Under the pieces are notes generated by a model. That model had not been told where the DNA came from. It was given only the letters and a program-made list of their open reading frames with translations, and ran no database searches. From Chryseobacterium polytrichastri (GTDB lineage Bacteria; Bacteroidota; Bacteroidia; Flavobacteriales; Weeksellaceae), in the NCBI RefSeq assembly GCF_900142445.1, contig NZ_FRAV01000008.1, positions 62,001 to 126,000 on the forward strand: 64,000 nucleotides of DNA. Direction: 5' to 3'. The first letter of the stretch is position 1; each line of letters begins with the position of its first letter. A program made the position numbers and the translations under genes. Positions 63,901 through 64,000 of this stretch are shown here, piece after piece.

Positions 63901-63940
63901 CATAAAAACATGTACAAATACATAAAATCATGTACTTATT
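63898..63940. promoter_or_regulatory. operator-like direct and inverted repeats
   Basis: ACATAAAAACATGTAC (63900-63915) is repeated 20 bases on as ACATAAAATCATGTAC (63920-63935), one change in sixteen. With the preceding GT the first copy reads GTACAT...ATGTAC, an inverted repeat. Two turns of spacing between copies fits cooperative repressor dimers. The sites lie between the divergent promoter boxes. Confidence 0.6.
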
Positions 63941-63952
63941 TAAAATTTATTT

Positions 63953-63960
63953 TATCTTTG
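63953..63960 (+). promoter_or_regulatory. TAnnTTTG promoter box of the right-edge gene
   Basis: TATCTTTG ends four bases before the ATG at 63965, so transcription would start at or next to the start codon (leaderless mRNA). Confidence 0.65.
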
Positions 63961-63964
63961 CCTT

Positions 63965-64000
63965 ATGACAGTAGAGGAATACTTGAAAACAAATAAAGCA
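63965..64000 (+). CDS. start of a gene cut by the window edge
   Basis: Only MTVEEYLKTNKA is visible (12 codons). The strong adjacent promoter and operator-like repeats suggest a regulator of the repeats, but the sequence is too short to tell. Confidence 0.5.
   Translation, partial: MTVEEYLKTNKA

Overview
The window is AT-rich DNA from a Bacteroidota bacterium, most likely a flavobacterium of the Chryseobacterium/Elizabethkingia group (Weeksellaceae). Evidence: Bacteroidetes-type tra/mob genes, type IX secretion (T9SS) sorting C-termini, several TAnnTTTG promoter boxes, few Shine-Dalgarno sites and Chryseobacterium-like families. I saw no rRNA or tRNA gene and no CRISPR array.

Layout. (1) 1-11807: the transfer core of a CTnDOT-type integrative conjugative element. 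On the minus strand are traK (cut by the window edge), traJ, traI, traG, traF, traE, a TraD-like gene, a DUF3408 gene and a ParA gene. Divergent on the plus strand are mobA, mobB (relaxase) and mobC (coupling ATPase), with an oriT-like inverted repeat just upstream. (2) 11808-18624: a gene-free, very AT-rich 1.5 kb, then a membrane TPR/LuxR-type regulator and two paralogous secreted proteins, each followed by a related terminator region. (3) 18625-30095: a giant DUF4011-helicase-nuclease-DUF3320 protein (Hhe-type anti-phage candidate), a stress-type SDR, a cupin, a Sel1 protein, a DUF5694 protein, and an ECF sigma/membrane-partner pair. (4) 30103-32774: matching divergent ECF promoters, a small membrane protein and an outer-membrane beta-barrel receptor. 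(5) 33180-39319: an AraC regulator followed by a co-directional redox operon (NAD(P)-binding protein, two NTF2-like proteins, two old-yellow-enzyme homologues, a monooxygenase, an SDR). (6) 39476-58700: the most unusual part. It is mostly small minus-strand genes of unrelated type, separated by a 15-base motif (ATCGTTTTTTGAGAT on the plus strand) always in one orientation, plus several attC-like imperfect palindromes placed just after stop codons. It ends in a GHKL-ATPase/DUF3883 gene, a PD-(D/E)XK nuclease gene and a serine recombinase. (7) 59528-64000: a GNAT acetyltransferase, a frameshifted DUF4099/DUF3945 gene (a family usually found on Bacteroidetes conjugative elements), small unknown genes and a divergent regulated promoter at the right edge.

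Reading. Conjugation genes at the left edge and a DUF3945 gene at the right suggest, without proving it, that much of the window is cargo of one large element. The region around 41.9-58.7 kb behaves like a gene-cassette array: polar repeats at gene boundaries, same-strand small genes, apparent gene fragments at boundaries, and defence-like genes beside a recombinase. No integron integrase is visible in the window, so the mechanism is open.
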